This document shows positions 50,433 to 60,445 of a stretch of 64,000 nt of DNA, piece by piece. Under the pieces are notes generated by a model that was given only the letters and a program-made list of their open reading frames with translations, was not told where the DNA came from and ran no database searches. How positions within the stretch are numbered: the stretch's first letter is position 1; every line of letters begins with the position of its first letter. The translations under genes were made by a program, and so were the position numbers. The stretch is taken from NCBI RefSeq assembly GCF_020829495.1, contig NZ_JAIVFQ010000003.1:124001-188000 (forward strand). Reading direction: 5' to 3'. The stretch comes from Nostoc favosum CHAB5714. Lineage in GTDB: Bacteria; Cyanobacteriota; Cyanobacteriia; Cyanobacteriales; Nostocaceae.

Positions 50433-50507
50433 GCTCCTGTAGCCCAATTGGAAGAGGTGGCAGACTTAAAATCTGTTTTGTTGTGGGTTCAAGTCCTACC
50501 ACTCCCG
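50433..50507 (+). tRNA. Degenerate tRNA-Leu-like gene (TAA), acceptor strands not complementary
   Basis: Very similar to the preceding tRNA in its 5' half (GCTCCTGTAGCCCAATTGGA), anticodon stem GCAGA/TCTGT with loop CTTAAAA, T-arm GTGGGTTCAAGTCCTAC. The 3' strand CACTCCC does not pair with 5' GCTCCTG, so it looks like a decayed or recombined duplicate. It lacks the group I intron usual in the chromosomal tRNA-Leu(TAA) of cyanobacteria. Confidence 0.6.
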
Positions 50508-50514
50508 CTTAAAC

Positions 50515-50600
50515 AAGTCAAAAGTCAAAAGTCAAAAGAAAGAATTTAATTATTTCTTTTTCTTTATTACTTTTTACTTTGCTATTTTCACTTGTTTGAT
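50515..50600. repeat. AAGTCAA tandem repeats and T-rich spacer within the array
   Basis: AAGTCAAAAGTCAAAAGTCA units at 50515-50537, then an AT-rich stretch before tRNA-Ala. Confidence 0.6.
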
Positions 50601-50674
50601 GGGGTCATAGCTCAAATGGCTAGAGCGCCTGTTTTGCAAGCAGGAAGTTATGGGTTCAAGTCCCATTGATTCCA
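50601..50674 (+). tRNA. tRNA-Ala (TGC)
   Basis: Acceptor GGGGTCA/TGATTCC (two G-T pairs), anticodon stem CCTGT/GCAGG with loop TTTGCAA, T-arm TGGGTTCAAGTCCCA, discriminator A. The G3-T70 pair recognised by alanyl-tRNA synthetase appears to be present. Confidence 0.82.
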
Positions 50675-50679
50675 CTGAT

Positions 50680-50755
50680 GGTGTCTGAAGCCAAAGTGGT
50701 CGAGGCGCTGGTTTGTGGAACCAGTCATAGCGGGTTCAAGTCCCGTCAGCCACCC
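50680..50755 (+). tRNA. tRNA-His (GTG)
   Basis: Anticodon stem CTGGT/ACCAG with loop TTGTGGA, T-arm CGGGTTCAAGTCCCG, discriminator C typical of His. The acceptor GGTGTCT/AGCCACC has one mismatch. Confidence 0.78.
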
Positions 50756-50761
50756 TTGAAT

Positions 50762-50844
50762 GGAAGATGCCGCTGAATGGACGGCAACTGGTCTTGAAAA
50801 CCAGGGTATGGGCAACTATAGGGGTTCGATTCCTCCATCTTCCA
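50762..50844 (+). tRNA. tRNA-Ser (TGA)
   Basis: Acceptor GGAAGAT/ATCTTCC, anticodon stem CTGGT/ACCAG with loop CTTGAAA, long variable arm (type II), T-arm GGGGTTCGATTCCTC with one weak pair, discriminator A rather than the usual G. Confidence 0.8.
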
Positions 50845-50847
50845 CTT

Positions 50848-50923
50848 ATCCACCTGAAGCCGAAAAGTGAGGCGCTGTGCTGATAACACAGAAATAGAAG
50901 GGGCAGTACCTCCCTGGTGGATT
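50848..50923 (+). tRNA. tRNA-Ile (GAT) with an aberrant T-loop
   Basis: Acceptor ATCCACC/GGTGGAT, anticodon stem CTGTG/CACAG with loop CTGATAA. The T-arm (AGGGGCAGTACCTCCCT) has no TTC in its loop, so tertiary contacts to the D-loop would be abnormal. Confidence 0.65.
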
Positions 50924-51106
50924 TATACAGCAGAATTCAGAATTCAGAATTCAGAATTCAGGAGTAAAACACGCTTTATACCTGGGTAACAGATTTAGCT
51001 TGTGTACCTCACCTTCCTTGAAATCTGCTGTATCTAGTGTTGGTGTTACAAAGGTTGCGATGTAAGTATACGATCGCACTTGCTCATTTCTTATTTAAAT
51101 TAACTA
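50924..51106. other. Spacer in the tRNA array with AGAATTC repeats
   Basis: CAGAATTCAGAATTCAGAAT heptamers at 50932-50961, then a segment with AACAGATTTAGC and its near inverse GAAATCTGCTG. No gene. Confidence 0.6.
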
Positions 51107-51177
51107 GGGTGGTTGGCATAACGGCTGTGCAGCAGGCTTTTAACCCGCAGAAATAGGTTCGACCCCTATACCACCCA
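51107..51177 (+). tRNA. tRNA-Lys (TTT), last gene of the array
   Basis: Acceptor GGGTGGT/ACCACCC, anticodon loop CTTTTAA in a stem with one A-C mismatch (GCAGG/CCCGC), T-arm ATAGGTTCGACCCCTAT, discriminator A. Confidence 0.82.
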
Positions 51178-51270
51178 CTAAGCAATTCAAAATTCAAAAT
51201 TCAAAATTAGAAATGCAATCCTAGCCAGCCTTTTGGCAATTGCTAATATGTAATTTGAATGCACCTTAGA

Positions 51271-52359
51271 TTATGAATAGCAACTAGCGATCGCTAGTTG
51301 AGCATGTTGCAATAGTATATCTTTATCCAAAATTTGTACGGTATATTGCGGTGTTACTGCCAGTAGTTTCTCAATTCTTTCTCTGGCTGCTTCCACTACT
51401 GATTCATCTAAGCTACCCTTGCTGAGGGAATCGACGAAATCTTCAGCAATCTGATAAGTTCTTTCAATAGATGATGAATTAATATTACGCGAGACAATAA
51501 ACAGGTCGCAGCCTGCATGAAATGACCGCGCTACAGTACCAGCTTTAATAAACATATCTGAGATCGCTTTCATATCTAAGTCGTCAGATACAACTACTCC
51601 CTCAAAGCCAAGTTCCTCTCTAAGTATGGTTTTGAGAATAGCCTGCGAAAGCGTTGCTGGCACATCAGCATCTATCTTAGGAAATAAAATATGGGCAGTC
51701 ATGATTAAAGGAATCTGTACTTCGATTAAAGCTCTGAAAGGTATAAGTTCTCGAAGTCGCACATCTTCTAAAGTTAGATTCAGTATTGGTAGCTCAATGT
51801 GAGAGTCTTTGCTGGTGTCTCCATGTCCGGGAAAGTGTTTGGCGCATCCCAAAATTCCTGAATCTCGAAGTCCAAGGTAGTAGTCACGCGCACCTTGAGT
51901 AGCAGTTTCGGGAGTGTTACCAAAGGCACGAGATCCAATCACGGGGTTGTGGGGATAGGAAAAAATATCTGCTACAGGTGCCCAAGATAAATTTATTCCC
52001 AGTGATTTTAGTTCTAATGCTGTGGCTTTTGCTACTTCGTGGGCGTGCGATCGCAGCAATAACGCATGAGGAAACTGGGTAATCGGCAGTGGTGTACGAA
52101 TAACACGACCTCCTTCATGATCCAAAGTCATAAACATCGAATCACGTTCAGTATATTCTCGTATCTGATTGTTTAAATCTTTGAAGCTTTCTAGCCAAAT
52201 CTGATATGGGATGCCATCCAAAAAGTTCTTGGCAAAAAAGATTACTCCAATCGGTCTCAATTCATTAAGGGCACGTTTATCATCATCGCTTAATGTCGTG
52301 CCAGAAATACCTAGAATCAGGTGATGTCCAAAGCACCTTAGCTCCTGCGATATTGGCAT
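51271..52359 (-). CDS. nagZ: Glycoside hydrolase family 3, NagZ-like beta-N-acetylhexosaminidase
   Basis: 362 residues, single GH3 catalytic domain as in NagZ. The diagnostic KHFPGHGDTSKDSHIELP carries the Asp/His catalytic dyad loop; the nucleophile Asp is in VVVSDDLDMKAISDM. SWAPVADIFSYPHNPVIGSR and DHEGGRVIRTPLP bind substrate. NagZ removes GlcNAc from muropeptides during wall recycling; the family is soluble. It converges on the tRNA array. Confidence 0.9.
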   Translation of the reverse strand: MPISQELRCFGHHLILGISGTTLSDDDKRALNELRPIGVIFFAKNFLDGIPYQIWLESFKDLNNQIREYTERDSMFMTLDHEGGRVIRTPLPITQFPHALLLRSHAHEVAKATALELKSLGINLSWAPVADIFSYPHNPVIGSRAFGNTPETATQGARDYYLGLRDSGILGCAKHFPGHGDTSKDSHIELPILNLTLEDVRLRELIPFRALIEVQIPLIMTAHILFPKIDADVPATLSQAILKTILREELGFEGVVVSDDLDMKAISDMFIKAGTVARSFHAGCDLFIVSRNINSSSIERTYQIAEDFVDSLSKGSLDESVVEAARERIEKLLAVTPQYTVQILDKDILLQHAQLAIASCYS

Positions 52360-52742
52360 AATCCTTTACCTATACTTGTGTAGCAAACAACTGGGACATT
52401 CAACCTATGAAGACATAAACCCTGATTCTACACTTTTATGGGGAGTGGGAACTTTTAAAAGGCAGGAGGGAAAAAATTTTCCGTTTGCTCTCCTACTTGT
52501 TGAACAATGCCCTATGCTCACTACCCTTCAACCTCTCAGTAACTCTTTAAAAAAGACTGACTTATAAAAAGAAAGAGTAAATAGACTCTCAGCAAGTATT
52601 ATTCATTATTTCACAATTAAGATACAAATTACATGATATTACTTACATAAGTATAGATTAGTGTTTCCGCAAAAGGATTTTTGCGGTACTCCTTTGGAAT
52701 CACTCTGTGAATGCATCCTACTATCTGAATCTCAGGAGACTT
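52360..52742. other. Intergenic region, no gene seen
   Basis: AT-rich spacer of 380 bases between divergent genes; a short frame at 52376 lacks support. A consensus ribosome-binding AGGAG at 52731-52735 belongs to the next gene. Confidence 0.5.
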
Positions 52743-53699
52743 ATGTCTATAAGTTTATTCAACAACTATCTAGATAGAATTTTTTCCAATTTTTATAATA
52801 TTTGTTATGAAAATTATAAAGGATTGACTAAAAACCCGAGATGGCTTTTAATGCGTAAAATTGCCCGATTTAAAACTGGGCGAACTATAATGATATTTTT
52901 GTTAAAACCCTCAAAAAAATTATGTTCATCAGTTGTTATTGAGAGCAATAGTTGTTTTACAGATGTGAATGTAGACGACGTTGTTAACACCCTCAAAACT
53001 GAAGGATTATATTTGGGAATTAATTTACCCCAAGAGATTGTTAAAGAAATAGTCGAATTTGCTCATTCAACAGTTTGTTATGGCAATCGAAAAACAAATA
53101 TGGGTTTCTTCTATCATCAAAAAGAACAAGCTCAAATCAATTCAGGAAAACATTTTATTATCGGTAGTTATTTTAATACGTCTTTGCTTTGCCCTGCTAT
53201 AAAAAAACTTCAAAATGATCCAAAGTTATTGGAAATAGCTGCTAGATATTTAAATGCCCAAGCAGTACATCAAGGGAATATGATGTGGTGGAGTTTTTCA
53301 GGAAAAACAACGTATTATGAAAAAAGCCAAGCTGCTCAATTGTTTCATTACGATATAGACGATTATCGGTTTCTAAAGTTTTTCTTTTATTTGACTGATG
53401 TAGATGATCAAAGCGGCCCTCATGTCTGTGTTCGTGGTAGTCACAATAAGAAGAAGCTGTCACATCTTTGGCTACGTAAACGGGAGACAGATGAAGAAAT
53501 CATCGATTATTATGGTTCTGAATCTTTAGTAAAGATTTGTGGCAACACTGGTTTTGGATTTGTGGAAGATCCGCTTTGTTTTCATAAAGGAATTACTCCT
53601 ACTCATAAAGACCGTTTAATATTACAAATAGAATTTGCCCGAACTGACTATGGAATGCAGCACGATTTCCGAGCATCTTCCTTACTGAAATGTATTTAG
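52743..53699 (+). CDS. Phytanoyl-CoA dioxygenase (PhyH) family protein
   Basis: 318 residues from the ATG at 52743, which AGGAG precedes by seven bases; the frame opens 12 codons earlier without such a signal. The Fe(II)/2-oxoglutarate signature is visible: HxD in AAQLFHYDIDDYRFLKFFFY, GPHVCVRGSHNKKKL, and the distal His and Arg in CFHKGITPTHKDRLILQIEF. These non-heme oxygenases hydroxylate varied small molecules. The long N-terminal extension (~80 residues, basic) is unassigned. Base composition is more AT-rich than its neighbours. Confidence 0.8.
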   Translation: MSISLFNNYLDRIFSNFYNICYENYKGLTKNPRWLLMRKIARFKTGRTIMIFLLKPSKKLCSSVVIESNSCFTDVNVDDVVNTLKTEGLYLGINLPQEIVKEIVEFAHSTVCYGNRKTNMGFFYHQKEQAQINSGKHFIIGSYFNTSLLCPAIKKLQNDPKLLEIAARYLNAQAVHQGNMMWWSFSGKTTYYEKSQAAQLFHYDIDDYRFLKFFFYLTDVDDQSGPHVCVRGSHNKKKLSHLWLRKRETDEEIIDYYGSESLVKICGNTGFGFVEDPLCFHKGITPTHKDRLILQIEFARTDYGMQHDFRASSLLKCI

Positions 53700-54191
53700 G
53701 TAACTTATATAGTAATGAGTTTACTCTTCAGTTTCCACAATTGTAACCCAGTTACCATAGTAAAAATACTTAGATGCAATATATTTGGTCTTTATTTTTA
53801 CACTAATTAAGTGTTTGCAGAACAAAAATATCCTGGAAATAAACTGGTAGTCTTTCACCACTGTCCGAGATATTTTCTTAGAGCAGATAGACGGATTCCA
53901 AAAGAAATCAACTAGTTTAAGACCACGTTTGAGATTAACTATTTTTAGTTAAAGGAATTACTTTATGTTTGCCTAAATTTCCTGAATGTAAATTTAGATG
54001 AAATGCTTCCCAAAACCTATTAGCAACAATGGTGTTGGCAATTTTGTTGGGTAGGTGCGCGTAGGTAAAATTCTCTTTGGCAAAAGTTTTTTGGGGAAGC
54101 GATCGCACAATAACTGCCAAATGTTACGGTTTGCAACGTATAATGAGAATCGACAAAACCATTAAGAAATATTGAAGGGCATTAGGGTTAA
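53700..54191. other. Intergenic region upstream of crtP
   Basis: About 490 bases. The minus-strand frame at 53935-54120 has no ribosome-binding sequence or recognisable motif and is not accepted as a gene. The promoter of crtP-crtB should lie here. Confidence 0.5.
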
Positions 54192-56547
<2,356 letters not shown>

Positions 56548-56640
56548 AAAATTAGTCATTTGTCCCTAGTCCTTAGTCCTTAGTATTTTATAAATAACTA
56601 ATGACTAATGACTAATGACCAATGACTAATGAAAAATGAC
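56548..56640. repeat. CCTTAGT and TAATGAC tandem heptamers
   Basis: Short runs TAGTCCTTAGTCCTTAGT at 56566-56585 and ACTAATGACTAATGACTAAT at 56597-56625 separate crtB from tRNA-Ser. Confidence 0.75.
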
Positions 56641-56688
56641 TATTGACTCTTAAGAGCAAGTCTGGTAACATTGATATTCGTGAGTCAT

Positions 56689-56780
56689 GGAGAGGTGGCT
56701 GAGTGGTCGAAAGCGGCAGATTGCTAATCTGTTGTACGGCAGGCAACTCCGTACCGAGGGTTCGAATCCCTCCCTCTCCG
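56689..56780 (+). tRNA. tRNA-Ser (GCT)
   Basis: Acceptor GGAGAGG/CCTCTCC, anticodon stem GCAGA/TCTGT with loop TTGCTAA, long variable arm GTACGGCAGGCAACTCCGTA, T-arm GAGGGTTCGAATCCCTC, discriminator G. A well-formed chromosomal copy, in contrast to the array copy at 49698. Confidence 0.95.
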
Positions 56781-56839
56781 TTTTCAAACTTTTGATACAC
56801 AGAATATATTCTGTGTAAAAGAATAATACCAATGTAGGG

Positions 56840-56882
56840 GTAAACACTTCTACTCCCAAAGATGGATGATATGATTTATCCT
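56840..56882 (+). promoter_or_regulatory. Putative NtcA-activated promoter of natB
   Basis: GTAAACACTTCTAC (56840-56853) is GTA-N8-TAC, the NtcA consensus; 23 bases later comes TATCCT (56877-56882), matching TAN3T. The spacing (22-23) fits NtcA class II promoters, and the downstream gene is a nitrogen-compound transporter component. The predicted start is about 85 bases before the ATG of natB. Confidence 0.45.
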
Positions 56883-56972
56883 TTGGAGTCTTCGTAAGAT
56901 CCAGCTAACTTAGAAACCTAGTTTGAATCTTAATTTTTAGGCTCCTAAGTATCTGAGGAGTAAAAATTACTT

Positions 56973-58292
56973 ATGAGAAAAATTACCGCCGCTTTAACCT
57001 TCAGTATAGCTACCCTAGCAATTGGGTTCCTAGTTGGGGCTTGTAGTGATAATAGTATCCCCAATGGCACAGCTAATACCGGAAGTACCGCTACCCCAGC
57101 AGCAAACTCAACTACTACAAGCAGTGATAAAGCGCTAAAAATTGGTTCCCTGCTACCGACAACAGGTGACTTAGCTTCTGTCGGACAGCAGATGCTAGGT
57201 TCTGTCCCTTTACTCGTCGATACGGTCAACGCCTGCGGTGGAGTGAATGGCGAACCAGTAAACTTGGTGCAAGTAGACGACCAAACCGACCCCAGAGCCG
57301 GTGCTGCCGGTATGACCAAACTAGCAACTTTAGATAAAGTGGCAGGTGTAGTTGGTTCCTTTGCCAGTAGCGTTTCTAGTGCAGCAGTCTCCATTGCTAC
57401 ACCGAATAAAGTTATGCTGGTTTCTCCTGGTAGTACTAGTCCTGTCTTTACTGAAAAAGCGCAAAAAAACGACTATAAAGGCTTTTGGGCGCGTACTGCT
57501 CCCCCCGATACTTATCAAGCACTAGCTTTAGCTCAACTTGCCAGAAAAAAAGGTTTCAAGCGAGTTTCTACAGTCGTGATTAATAACGACTATGGCGTTG
57601 GCTTTGAAAAAGCATTTGTGCAAACTTTTGAAAAATTGGGTGGAACTATAGTTAATAAAGATAAGCCTGTTCGCTACGACCCGAAAGCCCAGACATTTGA
57701 TACAGAAGCGGCTGCTGCTTTTGCTGGTAAACCAGATGCAGTCCTAGCTGTGCTGTATGCAGAGACTGGTAGTCTGTTCCTGAAAGCCGCCTATCAGCAA
57801 GGTGTGACGAAGGGAGTGCAAATTTTACTGACAGATGGAGTAAAATCACCTACTTTTCCAGAACAAGTTGGCAAAGATGGTGATAAATTTATTTTAACTG
57901 GAGCGATCGGTACAGTACCCGGTTCCGATGGTAAAGCACTAGAAGCTTTCAACAAGCTGTGGAAGGATAAAAAGGGCGGTGCGCCAGGAGAATACGCTCC
58001 TCAAGCTTGGGATGCGGCTGCTTTACTTACGTTGGCTGCACAAGCTGCTAAAGAAAATACAGGTGTTGGTATAGCCAGCAAAATCCGTGAAGTGGCTGAT
58101 GGGCCTGGTACAGAAGTTACCGATGTCTGCGAGGGATTGAAGTTACTTAAAGATGGTAAAAAGATTAACTATCAAGGAGCCAGTGGCAACGTAGATGTTG
58201 ATGCTAACGGCGATGTCGTCGGTGTTTACGATGTTTGGACAGTAGGAGACGATGGCAAAATCAAGGTAATTGACAAAGTTACCCCCAAGTAA
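56973..58292 (+). CDS. natB: Amino-acid ABC transporter substrate-binding lipoprotein NatB
   Basis: 439 residues. Lipoprotein signal (RKITAALTFSIATLAIGFLV then GACSD). The mature protein is a Leu/Ile/Val-binding-protein-type periplasmic receptor: LKIGSLLPTTGDLASVGQQM, GVVGSFASSVSSAAVSIATP, VLAVLYAETGSLFLKAAYQQ. In Anabaena the natB gene of the N-I neutral amino-acid transporter lies immediately after crtB, the same neighbourhood as here, which together with the sequence supports the name. The permease and ATPase genes are elsewhere. Confidence 0.85.
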   Translation: MRKITAALTFSIATLAIGFLVGACSDNSIPNGTANTGSTATPAANSTTTSSDKALKIGSLLPTTGDLASVGQQMLGSVPLLVDTVNACGGVNGEPVNLVQVDDQTDPRAGAAGMTKLATLDKVAGVVGSFASSVSSAAVSIATPNKVMLVSPGSTSPVFTEKAQKNDYKGFWARTAPPDTYQALALAQLARKKGFKRVSTVVINNDYGVGFEKAFVQTFEKLGGTIVNKDKPVRYDPKAQTFDTEAAAAFAGKPDAVLAVLYAETGSLFLKAAYQQGVTKGVQILLTDGVKSPTFPEQVGKDGDKFILTGAIGTVPGSDGKALEAFNKLWKDKKGGAPGEYAPQAWDAAALLTLAAQAAKENTGVGIASKIREVADGPGTEVTDVCEGLKLLKDGKKINYQGASGNVDVDANGDVVGVYDVWTVGDDGKIKVIDKVTPK

Positions 58293-58369
58293 AAAGTTAG
58301 GAGTTAGGAGTTAAGAGTTATGAGTGAAACATTACTAACTCTTAACTTCTAATTCATAACTCCTAACTC

Positions 58370-59218
58370 TTAAAAGCCAGTAAAGTTGTAACCAACTCCT
58401 AACAACAAGCCTATATCAGTTTCATCGAAAAATCCGGCATTCACAGCAGCCGTTGCAGTAAATTGAGGAGTTAGAGGCACATCAATGCCACCAGATACTA
58501 AAAAGGCTAATTGCGAATCATCACCAGTTTTGTAAGCTGCACCCACTCCAACGTAAGGTGCGATCGCTAACGGTTCGCTAAAAGCATCTGCTGACTGAAA
58601 GGTAAAATCGTAGGTGATAGGAAGTAGAACTGTGGTGTTGTCCCCAAATACAGCTGAGGGTCGCACCGATATAGCATTTGTCAGTCCAATTTTGCTGACT
58701 ACCGCGAAGTTACCGTCACCCAAAGATGAGTCCCCACCACTCAAACCAATGTTAGCAGCGACACCAATATAGCTGCTGCCACCACGGGTAGTTGTACCTA
58801 AATCAATATCTGATTGCGCCACTTTGGTAGCAGATGGTTGAACAGTAGTTTGAGAAGTTGGTTCTACAAACTCAGAGGTAAGTGTTGCAGATGAGGTTGC
58901 CACTGTGCCTGGAATGGGTGTAGGCGTTACACTAGCGTTTTCCTGTATCGCAGCGTTTGGGGGCTGCTGTACCTTAGCTAAATTTGTTGCTGTAAATGTT
59001 TCAATTGTTTCTGTAGAGAGATTTTGGCTTACAGTGTCTAGTTCTGTACTAAACTCGTTGGGAGACGCTACGGTTGCGGAAGGGTCGGTTAATGCTTGAC
59101 TGCTCACCTTGTCAACTGTCTGGGCACTTGCAGATAAGCCGCTACTCAGGACTGTAAGAGCAGCTATACTTGGTAACCAAAAAACACCTTTACGAAAAAA
59201 AATAGTATTCACGTTCAC
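58370..59218 (-). CDS. Putative outer-membrane beta-barrel protein
   Basis: 282 residues. Signal peptide LPSIAALTVLSSGLSASAQT; a Thr/Ser/Pro-rich linker (residues ~35-135); then ~140 residues of alternating beta strands (SSYIGVAANIGLSGGDSSLG, FAVVSKIGLTNAISVRPSAV, APYVGVGAAYKTGDDSQLAF, AFLVSGGIDVPLTPQFTATA) ending in LGVGYNFTGF with a terminal aromatic residue, typical of outer-membrane barrels. Known as a hypothetical protein in Nostocales. It converges on natB. Confidence 0.7.
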   Translation of the reverse strand: MNVNTIFFRKGVFWLPSIAALTVLSSGLSASAQTVDKVSSQALTDPSATVASPNEFSTELDTVSQNLSTETIETFTATNLAKVQQPPNAAIQENASVTPTPIPGTVATSSATLTSEFVEPTSQTTVQPSATKVAQSDIDLGTTTRGGSSYIGVAANIGLSGGDSSLGDGNFAVVSKIGLTNAISVRPSAVFGDNTTVLLPITYDFTFQSADAFSEPLAIAPYVGVGAAYKTGDDSQLAFLVSGGIDVPLTPQFTATAAVNAGFFDETDIGLLLGVGYNFTGF

Positions 59219-59877
59219 TCCTAAAACAATATTGCCACGAAAAATAAAGGGTTTTGTTGATTAAAGTCAACAAATTCGGGCAATACTCAAAATTTAACAT
59301 CAAAAAATTGGTTTTTCCATTCTGACTTTACTGGATTTATCTAGTTAACCAAATTCCGCGCTTTTTTGTCCCCGACAACTAACAAGCCGCAAGTTTTGTG
59401 GTGGGGTCTAAATCCCTATTACAAAACTGTACTTCCGACTTCCGACTTTCGACTTCCGACTTCTTTAATATTTACTATCAAAAAATTAAATACCATATCC
59501 TAAATATCTAGAATTTGGCAGATGACAAAAATTATTTTTGCTTTAGGCAAAGAGTCTATTTATTAAGGAGGTCATTAGGATTGCGAAAACTTTTAACAAA
59601 AAACTTAGCCTATATCAACACCTAGCTCTCTTAGTTTTTGTGCTAACTCCGTAGTACAAAAGAAGAAAAGAATTCCAAGTAGCGACTACAAAAGAAGGGC
59701 TTCCCGTAGCGTATGGTTGGTGTATTTCCGTCATGCTGCACTAGAAATTGCGCTTTGTAACAAAAAAAGTTGATTATGAAGTTATATTACGAAGCTTGCA
59801 AAAATATTTAGAAATTGTCTACAAGGCAAACATAGTTCTAACGTAGAACCTATTAGGAGAGACTTGAGGCAAATGTG
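59219..59877. other. 660-base intergenic region with repeats
   Basis: Between divergent genes. Contains a GTGGGGTCTAAATCCC palindrome (59400-59420), CTTCCGA heptamer repeats (59430-59461) and a GGGCTTCCCGTAGCGTATGG dispersed-repeat module (59697-59716). No coding sequence or structured RNA is supported. Confidence 0.55.
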
Positions 59878-60195
59878 ATGAGCGGAAATAATATTCAAAA
59901 GTATCGGTTTGTCTGTACCCTGACTTTCGGTGACATCTACGGTCAAATAATTGTTTGGTTGATTACAATTACCCTAAGTTTGGCATCAGCCTTGGCGCTT
60001 ATGGGTGCCAAGCGGCCCGTGTACGCTTTAGCAACAGCTGGTCTTGTAGTTCTGCTATCGCTACCTTTCTTGTTGTTTGCGTTTGTCACTACCTTGTTAA
60101 ATCATATTGAAGTCACTCCTGTAGGGCCTGAAACCAAAATGGAACCCATACCAGGTAATGTGTCTCAGCAACAACCTGTACAAGCGACTAGCTGA
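59878..60195 (+). CDS. Conserved cyanobacterial two-helix membrane protein
   Basis: 105 residues (ATG 59878, with GAGG upstream; GTG 59875 is the alternative). Two transmembrane segments (IIVWLITITLSLASALALMG and ALATAGLVVLLSLPFLLFAF) and a soluble, Pro/Gln-rich C-terminus (PVGPETKMEPIPGNVSQQQP). Function not known. Confidence 0.7.
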   Translation: MSGNNIQKYRFVCTLTFGDIYGQIIVWLITITLSLASALALMGAKRPVYALATAGLVVLLSLPFLLFAFVTTLLNHIEVTPVGPETKMEPIPGNVSQQQPVQATS

Positions 60196-60209
60196 AGACG
60201 TTAGGAGTT

Positions 60210-60285
60210 AGGAGTAGAGACGCGATTAATCGCGTCTGTACAGGAATTAGGAGTAGAGACGCGATTAATCGCGTCTGTACAGGAG
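60210..60285. repeat. Tandem pair carrying the GAGACGCGATTAATCGCGTC palindrome
   Basis: AATTAGGAGTAGAGACGCGA then TTAATCGCGTCTGTACAGG occurs twice in a row (34-bp period). Same palindrome as at 9890-9912. Confidence 0.75.
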
Positions 60286-60340
60286 TTATAAGTGAAGACC
60301 TAACTCTTCATTTTTAACTTTTCTCAAAATTTGTAATAAC

Positions 60341-60369
60341 ATCCCTGTCTATAGGCAGGGATTTTTTTT
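60341..60369 (+). terminator. Rho-independent terminator
   Basis: ATCCCTG (60341-60347), loop TCTATAGG, CAGGGAT (60356-60362), eight T. Closes the transcript of the 59878 gene. Confidence 0.8.
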
Positions 60370-60445
60370 GTAGAGATGCAACGCACTACCTAATTAATCA
60401 CCTCTCTACAATAGAACAGCAGGGGTTTGCAATCAGGGGCTAATT

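Noticed and set aside
50163-50447. Minus-strand frame of 94 codons
   Set aside because: It reads antisense through four tRNA genes; the apparent coding potential is an artefact of tRNA sequence.
53935-54120. Minus-strand frame of 61 codons upstream of crtP
   Set aside because: No ribosome-binding sequence, no motif, and low-complexity intergenic surroundings.
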